NCBI GenBank assembly: GCA_945869675.1 | Contig: CAMBPS010000022.1 | Coordinates: 1-43,918, forward strand | From: Prosthecobacter debontii | GTDB taxonomy: Bacteria; Verrucomicrobiota; Verrucomicrobiia; Verrucomicrobiales; Verrucomicrobiaceae | DNA length: 43,918 bases | Direction of reading: 5' to 3' | Part shown: one piece after another, positions 43,644 through 43,918 of the stretch | How positions within the stretch are numbered: position 1 is the first letter of the stretch | Layout: every line of letters begins with the position of its first letter | Notes under the pieces: generated by a model | What the model was told of the DNA's origin: nothing | Database searches by the model: none | The model's input: only the letters and a program-made list of their open reading frames with translations | Made by a program: the position numbers and the translations under genes

Positions 43644-43798
43644 CCGCAATGGCTCAAGATTATTGAGTGCCACGTTGGTTCTTGTTTGCTGAACCTTGGC
43701 TACTGCCTTCCTGAAAACTGACAGATACAAGGATTGGCTTGGGTCAATTAGCCTAGATCCGGGAATGGAAGGTCGTTGAGTTGCGCTAGGGCTTGGTT

Positions 43799-43918
43799 TC
43801 ACAAGGCTTCTTCGACTCGAAGCGGCTGTGTCTTGGGTGACACTGCCCGAGAGGCGAAAAGCCTTGTGGAATCAATGACGGATGCAAATCGGCGGTCAGC
43901 CATTCCTGAATCTAGGAT
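43799..43918 (-). CDS. Possible 3' end of a minus-strand gene (partial)
   Basis: Reading in from the right edge on the minus strand, one frame stays open for 39 codons and stops at TGA (43801-43799). The other two minus frames meet stops at once. The C-terminal peptide begins ILDSGMADRRFASVIDSTRL. I do not recognise it. Alternatively the edge is intergenic, or a plus-strand gene begins at ATG 43875. Too short to decide. Confidence 0.3.
   Translation of the reverse strand: MLDSGMADRRFASVIDSTRLFASRAVSPKTQPLRVEEAL

Noticed and set aside
43350..43802. A 150-codon minus-strand frame at the right edge.
   Set aside because: Its first half is intergenic and the rest runs opposite the Tat-exported isomerase gene; its translation has no recognised motif.

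Overview
The window reads as chromosome from a member of the Verrucomicrobiota, probably a Prosthecobacter/Verrucomicrobium-like bacterium. This is inferred from gene families and protein style, not from a marker-gene search. Families common in the Planctomycetota-Verrucomicrobiota group recur: a GHL10 glycosidase-like protein, DUF5722, DUF4159, a DUF5808-like protein, a Tat-exported sugar phosphate isomerase/epimerase, a Gfo/Idh/MocA oxidoreductase and a large zinc-ribbon membrane protein. Most of the window is housekeeping DNA with short intergenic gaps. I see no insertion sequence, prophage, CRISPR array or classical defence system.

Layout. 1-8.8 kb (+): an RsmB/NOP2-type rRNA m5C methyltransferase overlapping a secreted GHL10 protein, then rpsO and pnp separated by a strong terminator, argS, and a DegT-family sugar aminotransferase. 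8.8-9.5 kb (-): a secreted esterase whose signal peptide is interrupted by an in-frame TAA. 9.6-12.9 kb (+): pgi, a small membrane protein and a NupC-type nucleoside transporter. 12.9-14.3 kb (-): a secreted beta-helix protein. 14.35-19.05 kb (+): a C-terminally shortened TraB-like protein, recD2 and dnaX. 19.17-20.6 kb (-): tRNA-Thr(UGU) and a UGT-like glycosyltransferase. 20.7-22.9 kb (+): prmA and an rsmA gene fused to a Nudix hydrolase domain. 22.9-25.8 kb: a DUF4159 protein, a broken pseudopilin gene and a LolC/E-like permease.

25.9-31.5 kb is mainly on the minus strand: the zinc-ribbon protein, an empty 350-bp interval with a possible structured RNA, a double-CDGSH iron-sulfur protein, a DUF5722 protein, the rplM-rpsI operon with a clear promoter and terminator, and a GreA/GreB-like protein. 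31.5-33.1 kb (+): a lipoprotein whose start overlaps the divergent gre-like gene, and a Gfo/Idh/MocA oxidoreductase. 33.1-38 kb (-): a PilT-like ATPase, an MFS transporter, a small lipoprotein and speA. 38.2-43.6 kb: queA (+), bcp and an NfeD-like protein (-), then thiE, a LolA-like carrier, a TPR protein, a DUF5808-like protein and a Tat-exported isomerase (+). The right edge may hold the 3' end of another minus-strand gene.

The genes point to translation and RNA metabolism (rpsO, rplM, rpsI, argS, rsmB, rsmA, prmA, queA, pnp), replication and repair (dnaX, recD2), and envelope or secreted carbohydrate functions. The most noteworthy items are the RsmA-Nudix fusion, three decaying genes close together in an otherwise tidy chromosome, a DnaX that has lost two of four zinc-site cysteines, and a candidate folded RNA near 28.1 kb. 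I did not find a convincing new multi-gene system.
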